This document shows, piece after piece, positions 11,419 through 20,500 of a stretch of DNA of 34,776 bases (position 1 is the stretch's first letter; each line of letters starts with the position of its first letter). The position numbers and the translations under genes are program-made. The DNA lies in assembly GCA_902773995.1 (NCBI GenBank), contig CACYGL010000015.1, positions 1-34,776 of the forward strand. The letters are read 5' to 3'. The notes under the pieces are model-generated. The model searched no databases, had not been told where the DNA came from, and saw nothing but the letters and a program-made list of their open reading frames with translations. This DNA is from an uncultured Coriobacteriaceae bacterium. GTDB lineage: Bacteria > Actinomycetota > Coriobacteriia > Coriobacteriales > Atopobiaceae.

Positions 11419-11685
11419 GCAATCGACTAGCGGGAGGGGGCAATACCTCTGAGCGGCACTTTTATGGAATGGAACGGCAAGTGTCCCCCGAACGGTTCAT
11501 AAGTAGTTGCGAGAGCCTGGTGTGGGGGCTGGCCGGCACGCGGCTTCCGGATGTCGGGCGGATTCAAGCTGGCAGACGCCTCAGGCTGGAATGTCGCGAC
11601 TTCTCGCAGTTTAGGGAAATACCGGACATTTAAGGGTGGCTAACCGTCCGATAAGCGCGGAACAACTATCTAGTTGCGGTATTTC

Positions 11686-11709
11686 GACGGTTAGGCAGCC
11701 TTAACCGTC
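11686..11709 (-). terminator. Hairpin downstream of mntP
   Basis: GACGGTTA and TAACCGTC form an 8-bp stem around an 8-base loop, about 70 bases after the mntP stop. There is no U-run. The 5' arm can alternatively pair with a second copy of its complement at 11640-11648, so two exclusive folds are possible. Confidence 0.4.
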
Positions 11710-11776
11710 CGAGAAATGCAGGACGATACCGAGCCTCCACGGCAATCCCAAGCCGCAACCCGAGGTCCTGGTCAGG

Positions 11777-12343
11777 CTAACCCAGCAGCGCCTTGATGCC
11801 TATGCCGATAAGCACGCAGCCGCCGATGATCTCGGCGCGGTCACCAAGGAGCGTGCCGAGCCGGCGTCCCAGCGCCAGCGCAACCACGCAGCAGATGGCG
11901 GTGGTAAAGCCGATCGCGCACACGGAGAAGACGAGGTCCACAGCCTGGGCACGCAGGGACACGCCAACGGCAAAGGCATCGATGGCGGTAGCGATGGCCT
12001 GCACGAAGAGCGTCCAGAGGGTGAGCCTGCCCTTGGCTGGAGCCGGCTCGCAGTTGCGGCACGCGCGGATGGACGCCACGCCCTCCCGCACCATGTTGCC
12101 GCCAATGATCCCCAGAATGACCAGGGTTACGATGCCTGCGTAGCTCTCGATGAGGTCGGCGGCGACGCTGCCCAGGCAGTAGCCGGCAACAGGCATGAGA
12201 GCCTGGAATGCGCCGAAGAAGACCGGCATGAGGGCAAGTCTCGACACGCGCTCGTCTCTGTAGGCAAAGGTGTTGGAGATGGTGACCGAGAATGCGTCCG
12301 CAGAAAGGGCAAGGCCGAGAAGAACAATCTCAAGCAGGCTCAA
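11777..12343 (-). CDS. mntP: Manganese efflux pump MntP
   Basis: MntP exports Mn(II) across the membrane and protects against manganese overload. The 188-residue product opens LSLLEIVLLGLALSADAFSV; the Asp in the ALSADAF motif and the second-half equivalent AIATAIDAFAVGVSL are the family's paired transport residues. Six helices are visible in two repeats of three, with a short Cys-containing loop (IRACRNCEP) in the middle. I chose the TTG at 12343 because AAGGAG lies five bases upstream; no ATG fits. It is divergent from the phospholipase-like gene. I could not find a convincing manganese riboswitch in the 180-base leader, although mntP genes often have one. Confidence 0.9.
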   Translation of the reverse strand: MSLLEIVLLGLALSADAFSVTISNTFAYRDERVSRLALMPVFFGAFQALMPVAGYCLGSVAADLIESYAGIVTLVILGIIGGNMVREGVASIRACRNCEPAPAKGRLTLWTLFVQAIATAIDAFAVGVSLRAQAVDLVFSVCAIGFTTAICCVVALALGRRLGTLLGDRAEIIGGCVLIGIGIKALLG

Positions 12344-12523
12344 AGCAACTCCTTGGAGCAGGCGACAGGCAAGCAATCAATGTTACCCAAGCAATTGCGA
12401 TGCAGGGTATCCGCCAAGCCACTCCCCAAAACGCACAAGTTAGACTATCCTAAAAGCTTAGTACCCATCCGTCCCTGGGCCGGCCGAAGCGGCCCCAGCA
12501 CACCATTTCCGAGGAGCGCGAGC

Positions 12524-13444
12524 ATGCCCTCTCTGATAACGCATCACATCTTTGGCGAGGACGCTGCGCAGCGACTTCCCAAGGGGCTCATCGACGGCGA
12601 GGAGGAGCTTCTCGCCTTCCTGCTGGGCAACGAGGGCCCCGATCCCTTCTTCGTGCGCTTCTCGACCATCCCCGCGCGCGTCTCTGCATGCCGCCACCTT
12701 GCGCGAGACATGCACAACAGCCACGTCACCAGGGCGTTTGGCGACATTCGCTCGTCCGTCGGGCACCTGCCCGTCGAGGACGAGCGAATTGGCAGGGCGT
12801 TTGCACTGGGTCTTCTCGGCCACTACGCGCTGGACCGCACGGCCCACCCGTTTATCTACGCTCAGCAGTATGCCCTGCTTGAGCAGCCCGGCCTCGCGGA
12901 CGCCCCGCACGAGCTGCACGCGATCATCGAGAGCGACATCGACTCCTGGATCTTGTGGGAGAAGCGCCACGCGACCGTTCTCGAGCACCACCCCGCCTCG
13001 GACCTCATGCATACCGCGCGAATCGACCGCGTGGGAGGAACGATCTTCTCGCAGGTGGCTTTTGCCGTCTTTGGCCTCAACGTTGGCCCGGAGGAGTACG
13101 GCGCTGCCGTAAGCGACTACCAGTGGGTGTATCGGCGAATCGAGCCGGCGGGTTCGGGAAAGACGCGGCTCATTGGTGCCGTCGAGCGCCTTGCGCGCCC
13201 GCATTCCATGGCCGAGTCCTTCGCACACCGCGTGACCACGTCCGACGAGTGCGCCTCCGCCAACCTGGAGCGTCGCGAGTGGGCCAACCCCTTCACGGGC
13301 GAGAGGAGCCACGCAAGCTTTGCCGACCTCTTCGAGGAGGCGTTGGAAGCATACCCGCAGATGGCAGAGGCGTTTGTCCGCGGGGACAGGAGGCGCTTCG
13401 ACGCAATGGCCGGCGGCGTGAACTACGACGGCCGCCCGATGTAG
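12524..13444 (+). CDS. Zinc-dependent phospholipase C family protein
   Basis: The 306-residue product starts MPSLITHHIFGEDAAQRLPK at 12524, with GAGGAG seven bases upstream. It matches a family of cytoplasmic proteins related to the zinc-dependent phospholipase C/S1-P1 nuclease fold. His and Asp residues suited to binding a metal cluster occur in THHIFGED, RHLARDMHNSHVTRAF, LGLLGHYALDRTAHPFIY and HELHAIIESDID. No signal peptide is seen, unlike secreted toxins of this fold, so a housekeeping or metabolic role is more likely than a virulence one. Its substrate is unknown. It is monocistronic and converges on the alcohol dehydrogenase gene. Confidence 0.8.
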   Translation: MPSLITHHIFGEDAAQRLPKGLIDGEEELLAFLLGNEGPDPFFVRFSTIPARVSACRHLARDMHNSHVTRAFGDIRSSVGHLPVEDERIGRAFALGLLGHYALDRTAHPFIYAQQYALLEQPGLADAPHELHAIIESDIDSWILWEKRHATVLEHHPASDLMHTARIDRVGGTIFSQVAFAVFGLNVGPEEYGAAVSDYQWVYRRIEPAGSGKTRLIGAVERLARPHSMAESFAHRVTTSDECASANLERREWANPFTGERSHASFADLFEEALEAYPQMAEAFVRGDRRRFDAMAGGVNYDGRPM

Positions 13445-13473
13445 GCCCCGGCCCCCGCATCCCCCATCCCTCG

Positions 13474-13551
13474 TTCTTTATCGGTATCTGTGAATCTTCT
13501 CGGCGTTTGCCCAGGTATTTAATGGCGAGATTCACAAATACCGCTAAAGAA
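13474..13551. repeat. 78-bp inverted-repeat element, copy 1
   Basis: Arms of 23 bases (13474-13496 and 13529-13551) match as reverse complements at 21 of 23 positions around a 32-base loop. The left arm begins TTCTTTATCGGTATCTGTGA. It lies between convergent gene ends. A second copy with the same arms and a very similar loop is at 15486-15563. No direct repeats flank it. Confidence 0.85.
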
Positions 13552-13568
13552 GGCAGACCACGGAGTGG

Positions 13569-14735
13569 CTACAAGCTCTCGCGGAAGATCTGCTCGACCT
13601 CGTCGGTCGTGAGCTTGTGGTAGCCGCCATCCAGGATGATGGTCGCCTTGACTGCCGCCGGGATGTTCTCCTCGGTGAGTCCCAGCTCGCTCGCGTGGCG
13701 TACGACGCCAATCTCGTCCATCCAGGCGCTCAGGGCCTCGAGACCCGCCTCGGCGAGCTGTTCGTCCGTCTTGCCGTCCGCGGGGACGTCGAACACGCTC
13801 GTCGCGAAGCGGGCGAACTTCTCGACCCCATACGGCATGACCAGGCGGTAGTACGGCAGTGCCACGGCCGAGAGGGTCATGCCGTGCGTGGCGTCCGTGA
13901 CGGCACCGATGGCCTGACCCAGCATGTGGACCTCCCAGTCGGTGGACTTGCCGCAGGCGATGAGCGTGTTGAGCGCCCACGTGCACACCCAGCTGATGTT
14001 GGAGCGCGCCTCGTAGTTGGTGGGATCCTTCACGGCGATGCGGCTGGCGTGCACGAGGCTGCGCATGAGGCCCTCGGCGATGTAGTCGCTCGTGTTGTCG
14101 TCGGTGCCCGAGAAGTACTGCTCCTGGATGTGGTTGAACGCGTCGAAGATGCCGGCGCGCATCTGGTAGTCGGGCACGGTGAACGTGAGCTCGGGGTTCA
14201 CAATGGCGAACTTGGGCATCACGTCGCTGCCGAAGACGTGGCCGATCTTGAGGCCCTCCTCGTGGTTGGTGATCACGGAGCCGGCGTTCATCTCGGAGCC
14301 CGTGCCGCTCATGGTGAGGACGTCGCCCACGGGGATTATCTTGCCGGTGGGCTGCTCCATGTTGAGGTACAGGTGCTCCCAGGGGTCTCCCTCCGTCCAA
14401 GCTGAGACGGACACGCCCTTGGCATAGTCGATGGTGGAGCCGCCGCCCACGGCGAGAATCAGGTCGACGTCGTTCTCGCGCGCGACCCTAGCGCCCTCGC
14501 GCAGCTTGTCTGCCGTGGGGTTGGACATGACGCCTGGCACCTCGACCACGGTCTTTCCGGCGGCCTCGAGCGCGGCAATCACCTTGTCGTACAGGCCGCT
14601 GCGCTTGATGGAGCCGCCGCCATAGGTGAGAAGCACTTTGGGGCCGAACTTGGCAAGCTCGCCGGGGAGCTCGTCTAGAGCGTTTGGGCCAAAGTGGAGG
14701 CGGCAGGGGTTCTCGTAGGTGAAGTCTCCGAGCAT
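13569..14735 (-). CDS. Iron-containing alcohol/butanol dehydrogenase (YqhD/Bdh type)
   Basis: This NAD(P)H-dependent enzyme reduces aldehydes to alcohols in the cytoplasm. The 388-residue chain has the nucleotide-binding GGGS motif at 97-100 (ILAVGGGSTIDYAKG) and the expected metal ligands D198, H202 (FDAFNHIQEQ), H270 (STDWEVHMLGQ) and H284 (DATHGMTLSA). The length and MLGDFTYENPCRLHFGP start match the butanol dehydrogenase/YqhD branch of the family. It lies 69 bases behind the flavodoxin gene and is probably cotranscribed with it from the MerR-type promoter at 15379-15409. That arrangement suggests a response to aldehydes or other electrophiles, or fermentative alcohol formation. Confidence 0.92.
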   Translation of the reverse strand: MLGDFTYENPCRLHFGPNALDELPGELAKFGPKVLLTYGGGSIKRSGLYDKVIAALEAAGKTVVEVPGVMSNPTADKLREGARVARENDVDLILAVGGGSTIDYAKGVSVSAWTEGDPWEHLYLNMEQPTGKIIPVGDVLTMSGTGSEMNAGSVITNHEEGLKIGHVFGSDVMPKFAIVNPELTFTVPDYQMRAGIFDAFNHIQEQYFSGTDDNTSDYIAEGLMRSLVHASRIAVKDPTNYEARSNISWVCTWALNTLIACGKSTDWEVHMLGQAIGAVTDATHGMTLSAVALPYYRLVMPYGVEKFARFATSVFDVPADGKTDEQLAEAGLEALSAWMDEIGVVRHASELGLTEENIPAAVKATIILDGGYHKLTTDEVEQIFRESL

Positions 14736-14804
14736 GAAGGTTCCTCTCGTCGTGGGTTATCTCTCGTCTTGGGTTGCTGATGTAAGTCGCCGACTGCGAA
14801 CGCG

Positions 14805-15284
14805 CTAGAGGCCAAGTGTCCCCAGCCACGCGGAAAGCTCTTGCCTTGTGGACGCAGGACGCAGCAAGCGACCGTCTACCACATGGGCATCGGGCGCAAT
14901 GTCGCGCATCCGCCCGACTGCCCTGGCGATGCCGCTTCCCCCGCTTGTCGCAAAGGGAACAACGGTCTTACCCGCAAGGTCACAGGACTCGAGGAACGCG
15001 TCGACCATGCGCGGCTCGACGTACCACCAGATGGGGAAACCCACGAACAGCACGTCGTACGCGGAGACATCCGCAGCGGGCTTAACCATGGCAGGACGGC
15101 AGGAATCGTCTCTCATCTCAACCGACGACCTGCTGGATGGGTCGTTCCAATTGATGTCCTGGCTGGAATACGGCACTTCGGGGACAATCTCGATGAGGTC
15201 GGCCCCTGCAGCCTCTGCGAGACGCCGGGCAACTCCCTCCGTAGTGCTCGTCACGCTGAAATACGCAACCAACGCACGTGGCAT
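14805..15284 (-). CDS. Flavodoxin
   Basis: The 159-residue protein starts MPRALVAYFSVTSTTEGVAR at 15284, with AGAGGTGG upstream. SVTSTTEGVA is the phosphate-binding loop of the flavodoxin fold, and GFPIWWYVEPRMVDAFLE is the aromatic segment that stacks on FMN in the flavodoxin_4 type. FATSGGSGIARAV supplies the third FMN loop. It should carry electrons or act as a quinone/flavin reductase-like protein in the cytoplasm. It is the first gene before the alcohol dehydrogenase and sits behind a promoter of the MerR-activated type, which suggests induction by a small reactive molecule. Confidence 0.9.
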   Translation of the reverse strand: MPRALVAYFSVTSTTEGVARRLAEAAGADLIEIVPEVPYSSQDINWNDPSSRSSVEMRDDSCRPAMVKPAADVSAYDVLFVGFPIWWYVEPRMVDAFLESCDLAGKTVVPFATSGGSGIARAVGRMRDIAPDAHVVDGRLLRPASTRQELSAWLGTLGL

Positions 15285-15378
15285 GACACCACCTCTTCTT
15301 TCTGGGTTGTTCTTGACCTGAGAATGAACTTGGCATCGATGGTCCAGAGCCAAACTGGACCCGATGCCCGTTGACATG

Positions 15379-15409
15379 ATTCTCATACCTAAACCCAGAT
15401 TCAGGTCAA
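15379..15409 (-). promoter_or_regulatory. MerR-type promoter/operator of the flavodoxin-dehydrogenase unit
   Basis: On the minus strand, TTGACC (15409-15404) and GAGAAT (15384-15379) are 19 bases apart, the elongated spacing typical of promoters activated by MerR-family regulators. The spacer is filled by a dyad, ACCTGAATC/GGTTTAGGT (15387-15406), seven of nine positions symmetrical. It lies about 95 bases before the flavodoxin start. No merR-like gene is adjacent. Confidence 0.65.
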
Positions 15410-15485
15410 GGTAGTATCTCAAGATATGGAGACGACTTCACATGTGTCCCGGGGGATGGTCGCAGCCCCTGGCTACGACGCCCCG

Positions 15486-15563
15486 TTCTTTATCGGTATC
15501 CGTGAATCTTCTCGGCATTTGCCCAGGTAAATTTGAGTGAGATTCACAGATACCGATAAAGAA
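15486..15563. repeat. 78-bp inverted-repeat element, copy 2
   Basis: This has the same architecture as 13474-13551. Arms at 15486-15508 and 15541-15563 match at 22 of 23 positions around a 32-base loop that shares TTCTCGGC and TTTGCCCAGGTA with copy 1. It lies between the small Trp-rich ORF and the flavodoxin promoter. The right arm merges into a long purine tract. Confidence 0.85.
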
Positions 15564-15621
15564 GGAGGGAGGAGGAGAGGAAAGGGGGGAGAGAGGGAGA
15601 AGGGAGAAGAGGAAGGGGGAA
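15558..15621. other. 64-base homopurine tract
   Basis: All 64 bases on the plus strand are A or G, so a transcript reading leftward from the small ORF at 15644-15964 would contain an unstructured C/U-only segment just after its stop. That is what a Rho loading site looks like. Triplex-forming potential is an alternative reading. Confidence 0.6.
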
Positions 15622-15643
15622 CTTCCTTTGCCTCGCGGAGGGG

Positions 15644-15964
15644 CTACAGCCAGACGAGGGTATCGGGTGGGATGGGCTCCGCCCCCTCGTCGTCGGTGCC
15701 AGAGGCGGCGCCGGCGCCTATGGACCCCGTCCACTCGGAGGATTCCTCGAGCCACGTCCTCGTGGGCTCGTCAAGCTCAGGCGCGTCCTTCTCGACGCCA
15801 TCCTCGAGCCACATGAGCTTGTCCGGCTCGTCCTGCGAATCCTGCGACCAGAGCAGTCCGTCCCGCCCGGCAGCATCCGCCCGCCGGGTCCCTCCCCTTT
15901 TGAGCGAGAGATGCCTCTCTCGCATCTCGGTCATCCTGAGCGGTGCGGACGAGGCGCGTGGCAT
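15644..15964 (-). CDS. Small acidic Trp-rich hypothetical protein
   Basis: The 106-residue frame has a strong ribosome binding site (GGAGGA six bases before the ATG at 15964). Its second half is acidic, with spaced Trp motifs: LLWSQD, KLMWLEDG, RTWLEESSEW and a final TLVWL. I do not recognise a family. The first 25 residues include SSAPLRMTE, the translation of a GTCATCCTGAGCG repeat common between genes in many bacteria, so part of the frame may derive from intergenic repeat DNA. It sits alone, downstream of the gltBD terminator and ahead of the homopurine tract. It could be a real small protein or a chance frame. Confidence 0.5.
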   Translation of the reverse strand: MPRASSAPLRMTEMRERHLSLKRGGTRRADAAGRDGLLWSQDSQDEPDKLMWLEDGVEKDAPELDEPTRTWLEESSEWTGSIGAGAASGTDDEGAEPIPPDTLVWL

Positions 15965-16043
15965 GGCCTTTCCTCCAATCGGGAACGAGACAGGGCAGAA
16001 GCGGGTGGAAAGAATAGCGAGAAGCGCGTTGGGCGACTAGCGC

Positions 16044-16082
16044 AAAAAGCCGCTCGGCCGGTCCCCGTGGAGACCGGCCGAG
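16044..16082 (-). terminator. Intrinsic terminator of gltBD
   Basis: On the minus strand an 11-bp stem (CTCGGCCGGTC paired with GACCGGCCGAG) with an 8-base loop is followed by CGGC and a run of five T. It begins about ten bases after the gltD stop. Confidence 0.85.
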
Positions 16083-16091
16083 AGTCGCGTC

Positions 16092-17564
16092 CTAGAGCCC
16101 CAACTCGCTGGCAACCTCGCCTGCGCAGGCAAGGCCGTCGGAGATGGCGGCAACCACGAGCGAGGAGCCGGAGCGCGCGTCGCCGGCGGCAAAGACGGGA
16201 ACCTTGCCCTCGCTCACGGTGCGGTGCAAACCGGAAGCGGCGAGCTTGGGCCTCACGCCGCCGCGCACCTCCTCGGTCTCTACGCCAAGCGCCTCGTAGA
16301 TCGAGGCCTCGGGGCCGGTGAAGCCCATGGCGAGAAGAACGAGCTGCGCGGGAATCTCGCGCTCGGAGCCCTCGATGGGCTCGGGCTTGCCATGCGACCA
16401 GTCGAGAGAGACCACGCGCAGGCCACGGACGCCGCCGTTCTCGTCCTCAAGCACCTCGAGGGTGTTTGTCGCCCAAGTGCGCGGATCTGCGCCCTGCACC
16501 AGCTCTGCCTCCACCTGGCCGTAGTCGGTCTTCTTGACGTTGGGCCACTCGGGCCACTGGTTGGAGGCAGCGCGGACCTCGGGCGGGGCCGGCAGGAACT
16601 CCAGCTGGTGGACGCTCTTTGCGTGCTGGCGCAGCGCCGTTGCAACGCAGTCGGTGCCGGTGTCGCCACCGCCGATAACCACCACGTCCTTGCCTTTGGC
16701 GCTCACCGCCGGCGTTTCCGCATGACCGTCGAGCAGGGCCTTAGTCTGCGCCGTAAGGTAGTCCACAGCAAAGACCACGTTAGGGTTGTCCGCACCGGGG
16801 ACGCGCAGGCCGCGCGCCTGAGCTGCGCCTGCAGCCACAACCACGGCGTCGAAGCCCGCAAGCTCAGCCGCAACCTCGGGCGAGGTGGCGTCGGCACCGC
16901 AGCGAATCTCGATGCCGCTCTTCTCCATGAGGTCGAGCCTGCGCTTAACGACCTCCTTGGGAAGCTTCATGTTGGGGATGCCATACATGAGCAGGCCGCC
17001 CGCACGGTCATGGCGCTCGAAGAGCGTCACGCGCGCGCCGCGGCGCGCGAGCTCCCACGATGTAGCCAGGCCGGCGGGGCCGGACCCAACCACGGCGACG
17101 CGGGGTGCGTCCTCAGCGGCAGGCGCAAGCGGCGCGGGGCCGCCCGCAGCCCACTCGTGATCGGAGATGGCACGCTCGTCGTCCTTGATGGTGGTGGGCT
17201 CGTCCTCAAGGCCCAGGTTGCACGCGGCCTCGCAGGGAGCGGGGCACACGCGGCTCGTGAACTCGGGGAGCGGGTTGGTGAGCGCCAGGCGCTCAGCGGC
17301 GTCGGTCCACATGCCGCGCCACATGAGGTCGTTCCACTCGGGGATCAGGTTGTGCAGCGGGCATCCCGAGCTGCGCGCCTTGCCAAACGAGAAGCCCGTC
17401 TGGCAGAACGCCACGCCACAGTACATGCAGCGACTGGCCTGCGAGCGCTGGCCCTTCTCGTCCAGCGGCACGGCAAACTCGCCAAAGTCCTTGAGCGTCT
17501 CGGCTGCGGGCCTCTCGCCGTGGGCGACCCTTCCGAGGTCGATGTAAGCTCCGACCTTGCCCAT
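16092..17564 (-). CDS. gltD: Glutamate synthase small subunit
   Basis: GltD takes electrons from NAD(P)H and passes them through FAD and iron-sulfur clusters to GltB for glutamate synthesis. The 490-residue protein has N-terminal cluster cysteines C46, C49, C54, C68 and C107, C111, C115 (RCMYCGVAFC, GCPLHN, VCPAPCEAAC). These are followed by an FAD site (VAVVGSGPAGLATSWELA) and an NAD(P)H site (DVVVIGGGDTGTDC), and a C-terminal GDARSGSSLVVAAISDGL. Length and order match the bacterial beta subunit. It starts three bases after the gltB stop, so translation is coupled, and the operon ends at the terminator at 16044-16082. Confidence 0.97.
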   Translation of the reverse strand: MGKVGAYIDLGRVAHGERPAAETLKDFGEFAVPLDEKGQRSQASRCMYCGVAFCQTGFSFGKARSSGCPLHNLIPEWNDLMWRGMWTDAAERLALTNPLPEFTSRVCPAPCEAACNLGLEDEPTTIKDDERAISDHEWAAGGPAPLAPAAEDAPRVAVVGSGPAGLATSWELARRGARVTLFERHDRAGGLLMYGIPNMKLPKEVVKRRLDLMEKSGIEIRCGADATSPEVAAELAGFDAVVVAAGAAQARGLRVPGADNPNVVFAVDYLTAQTKALLDGHAETPAVSAKGKDVVVIGGGDTGTDCVATALRQHAKSVHQLEFLPAPPEVRAASNQWPEWPNVKKTDYGQVEAELVQGADPRTWATNTLEVLEDENGGVRGLRVVSLDWSHGKPEPIEGSEREIPAQLVLLAMGFTGPEASIYEALGVETEEVRGGVRPKLAASGLHRTVSEGKVPVFAAGDARSGSSLVVAAISDGLACAGEVASELGL

Positions 17565-17567
17565 GGC

Positions 17568-20500
17568 CTACCTCCCGTTCCTCATGGTCTCGAAGGCGAT
17601 CTCGATCGCCTCGTCGTGGGTCTTGCCCGCGGCCTCGGCGGCCTCGGTGAGCTCGAGGGCAACCTCGTACTCGTGCGGGATGACCTTCACGAACTTGTCC
17701 TTGATGTCGTCGAACATGTAGAGCATCTTGATGCCACGCGGGCTCTTGGTCCTTCTCGCGTGCTCCTCGATGAGGACGCGAATGGTCTGGAAGTCGCGCT
17801 CGGTTGGCCGCTTGAGTTCGACCATGTCGGTGTTGCAGCGGCTAGGCAGCGTGCCGTACTCGTCGTAGACGAAGGCCACGCCGCCGCTCATGCCCGCGGC
17901 AAAGTTGATGCCAACCTCGCCCAGGATGAGGGCCATGCCGCCTGTCATGTACTCGCAGCCGTGGTTGCCCACGCCCTCGCACACGATGGTGGCGCCGGAG
18001 TTGCGCACGCCAAAGCGTTGGCCGGCCAGGCCGTTGATGAAGCCCTTGCCGCCCGTGGCACCGTAGAAGGCCACGTTGCCAATGGAGACGTTCTCGTCGA
18101 ACTTGTATGTGGCGCTGGGTGCGGGGGCAACCGTGAGGATGCCGCCCGAGAGGCCCTTGCCAAAGTAGTCGTTGGCGTCACCAATCACGTTGATGGTGAT
18201 GCCGGCCGGAAGGAAGGCGCCGAAGCTCTGGCCGCCGGAGCCAACGCAGTCGATGGTGATGGAGCCCTCGGGGAGGCCCTCCGGGTGCGTGCGGGTGACC
18301 TCGGAGCCGAGCATGGTGCCCACGCAGCGGTTCACGTTGGCAATGTCAGCGTGAAAGTGCACTGGCGTGAGCGTGCGGCGCGCGGTCTCGGTGTAGGGCA
18401 CAAAGAGCGTGGCGTCCAGCGTGCTCGAGAGCTCGTCTGCCGGGCCCATCTCGGGCAGGAAGTGACGGGCGGCGGCACCGGGAACGCTCTTGCCAAACTC
18501 GTTGGTCACGCTTGCGAGGACGGGTGAGAGGTCGATGGTATTGGCCTTCCAGTTGCCCGGGACCTCCACCTGGCGCAGGCACTCGGGGTGGCCGACCATC
18601 TCCTGGACCGTGCGGAAGCCCAGCTCGGCCATGATGTGGCGCAGCTCCTCTGCCACCAGGTACATGAAGTTGACCACGTGCTCGGGCTTGCCGTGGAAGC
18701 GCTTGCGCAGCTCGCAGTTCTGCGTGGCGATGCCCATGGGGCAGGTGTCCGTCTGGCAGTCGCGCTGCATGAGGCAGCCAAGCGAGAGCAGCGCGGCCGT
18801 GCCAAAGTCAAAGACCTCGGCGCCGAGAAGCGCGGCCACGGCCACGTCGCGGCCATCCATGAGCTTGCCGTCCGCCTCCAGCTCCACGCGCGAGCGCAGG
18901 CCGTTCTTGAGCAGCGTCTGCTGGGTCTCTGCAAGGCCAAGCTCCAGCGGCAGGCCCGTGTGGTAGATGGAGTCGCGCGGTGCGGCGCCGGTGCCGCCGT
19001 TGGCGCTCGAGATCAAGATCTTGTTCGCGCCACCCTTGGCAACGCCCGTGGCAATGGTGCCCACGCCCGCCTCGGAGACGAGCTTCACCGAGACCGTGGC
19101 CTTGGGGTTGGCGTTCTTGAGGTCAAAGATGAGCTCGGCCAGGTCCTCGATGGAGTAGATGTCGTGGTGCGGCGGGGGCGAGACAAGCCCCACGCCAGGC
19201 GTGGAGTTGCGGACCTTGGCGATCCACGGCCAGACCTTGGTGCCGGGCAGGTGCCCGCCCTCGCCGGGCTTGGCGCCCTGGGCCATCTTGATCTGGATCT
19301 CCTCGCCGGAGACCAGGTAGCGGCTCGTCACGCCAAAGCGCGCAGAGGCAACCTGCTTGACCTTGGAGTTTGCCGAGTCGCCGTTGGCGAGCGTGGTCTC
19401 GCGGTCGGGGTTCTCGCCGCCCTCGCCCGTGTTGGACTTGGCGCCGATGCGGTTCATGGCAATGGCAAGCGCACGGTGCGCCTCGTCGGAGATGGCGCCA
19501 AAGCTCATGGCGCTGGTCTCGAAGCGCTTCACGATGGAGTCGGCGCTCTCGACCTCGTCCAGGGGCACGGGTCCCGAGGCCAGCGGCACAAACTCGAGGA
19601 GGTCGCGCAGCATGATGGCGCGTCCCTTGGGGTGGAGCGCCTTGGAGTACTCCGAGAAGAGCTCGGGGCTGTTCTCGCGCACGGCACGATGCAGCAGATA
19701 GATGACCTGCGGGGTGATGATGTGTTCCTCGCCGCCAAGCGGGCGCCACTTGGTGATGCCGGAGCTTGCCAGCTGCGTGGGTGCGGGGGTCTTGAGCAGG
19801 GCCAGTGCCTCGTCATAGCGCTCGTTGCACTCGCGCTCTACGCCGTCCTCGTCGAGGCCGCCCACGCGCGAGACGGTACCCGTGAAGCAGCGGTCAACAA
19901 AGCCCTGGTCAAAGCCAACAATCTCGAAGATCTGCGCGGAGTGGTAGCCCTGCATCGTGGAGATGCCCATCTTGGACATGACCGAGATGATGCCTGCGTT
20001 GACCGCGCGGTCGTAGTTGGCAATGCCCTCCTCGGCGCTCACGCCCAGAGAGCCGCGCTCCGCCAGGGCGCGGATGCACTCGTGCGCCATGTAGGGGTAG
20101 ATGCCCGAGGCGGAGTAGCCCACGAGCGTGGCGTAGTCGTGCGGGGTGATGGCGTCACCGCACTCCACCACGATGTCTGCCTTCATGCGGATGCCGGTGC
20201 GGATCATGTGGTTGTGGACGGCCGAGACCGAGAGCAGCGACGGGATGGGAACCTGACCCTCGCCCGCGCGGTCGGAGATGACCACCACGTTGGCGCCGGC
20301 GCGCACGGCCTTCTCGACGCCCGCGCACAGGGACTCGAGCGCCGCCTTGAGCGCGCCCTCCCCCGCCTCGCGCGGATAGGTGGCCGAGAAGCACGCGACG
20401 TGGAAGCCCTGACGGTCAAGCGAGGCGATGCGCTGGAACTCGTCCTTGGTGAGGATGGGGTCGTCAAGGCGCAGGAGCTGGCAGTTCTTGCGGGAGTCCT

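Larger units (their letters stand above)
11282..11776. other. Intergenic region between the ABC operon and mntP
   Basis: No supportable gene lies in these 495 bases. The segment near 11281-11420 is the promoter and leader of the ABC operon and includes a perfect dyad at 11358-11375 (CCGGGC, AATATA, GCCCGG). The segment 11616-11709 holds a set of mutually complementary short repeats, described separately. The middle (about 11430-11600) shows nothing I can name. Confidence 0.6.

Noticed and set aside
12344..12480. Possible manganese (yybP-ykoY) riboswitch before mntP, from GGGGAGTGGC on the minus strand
   Set aside because: Only one loop-like string is present; the second conserved loop and the closing stem are not visible, and the leader is short.
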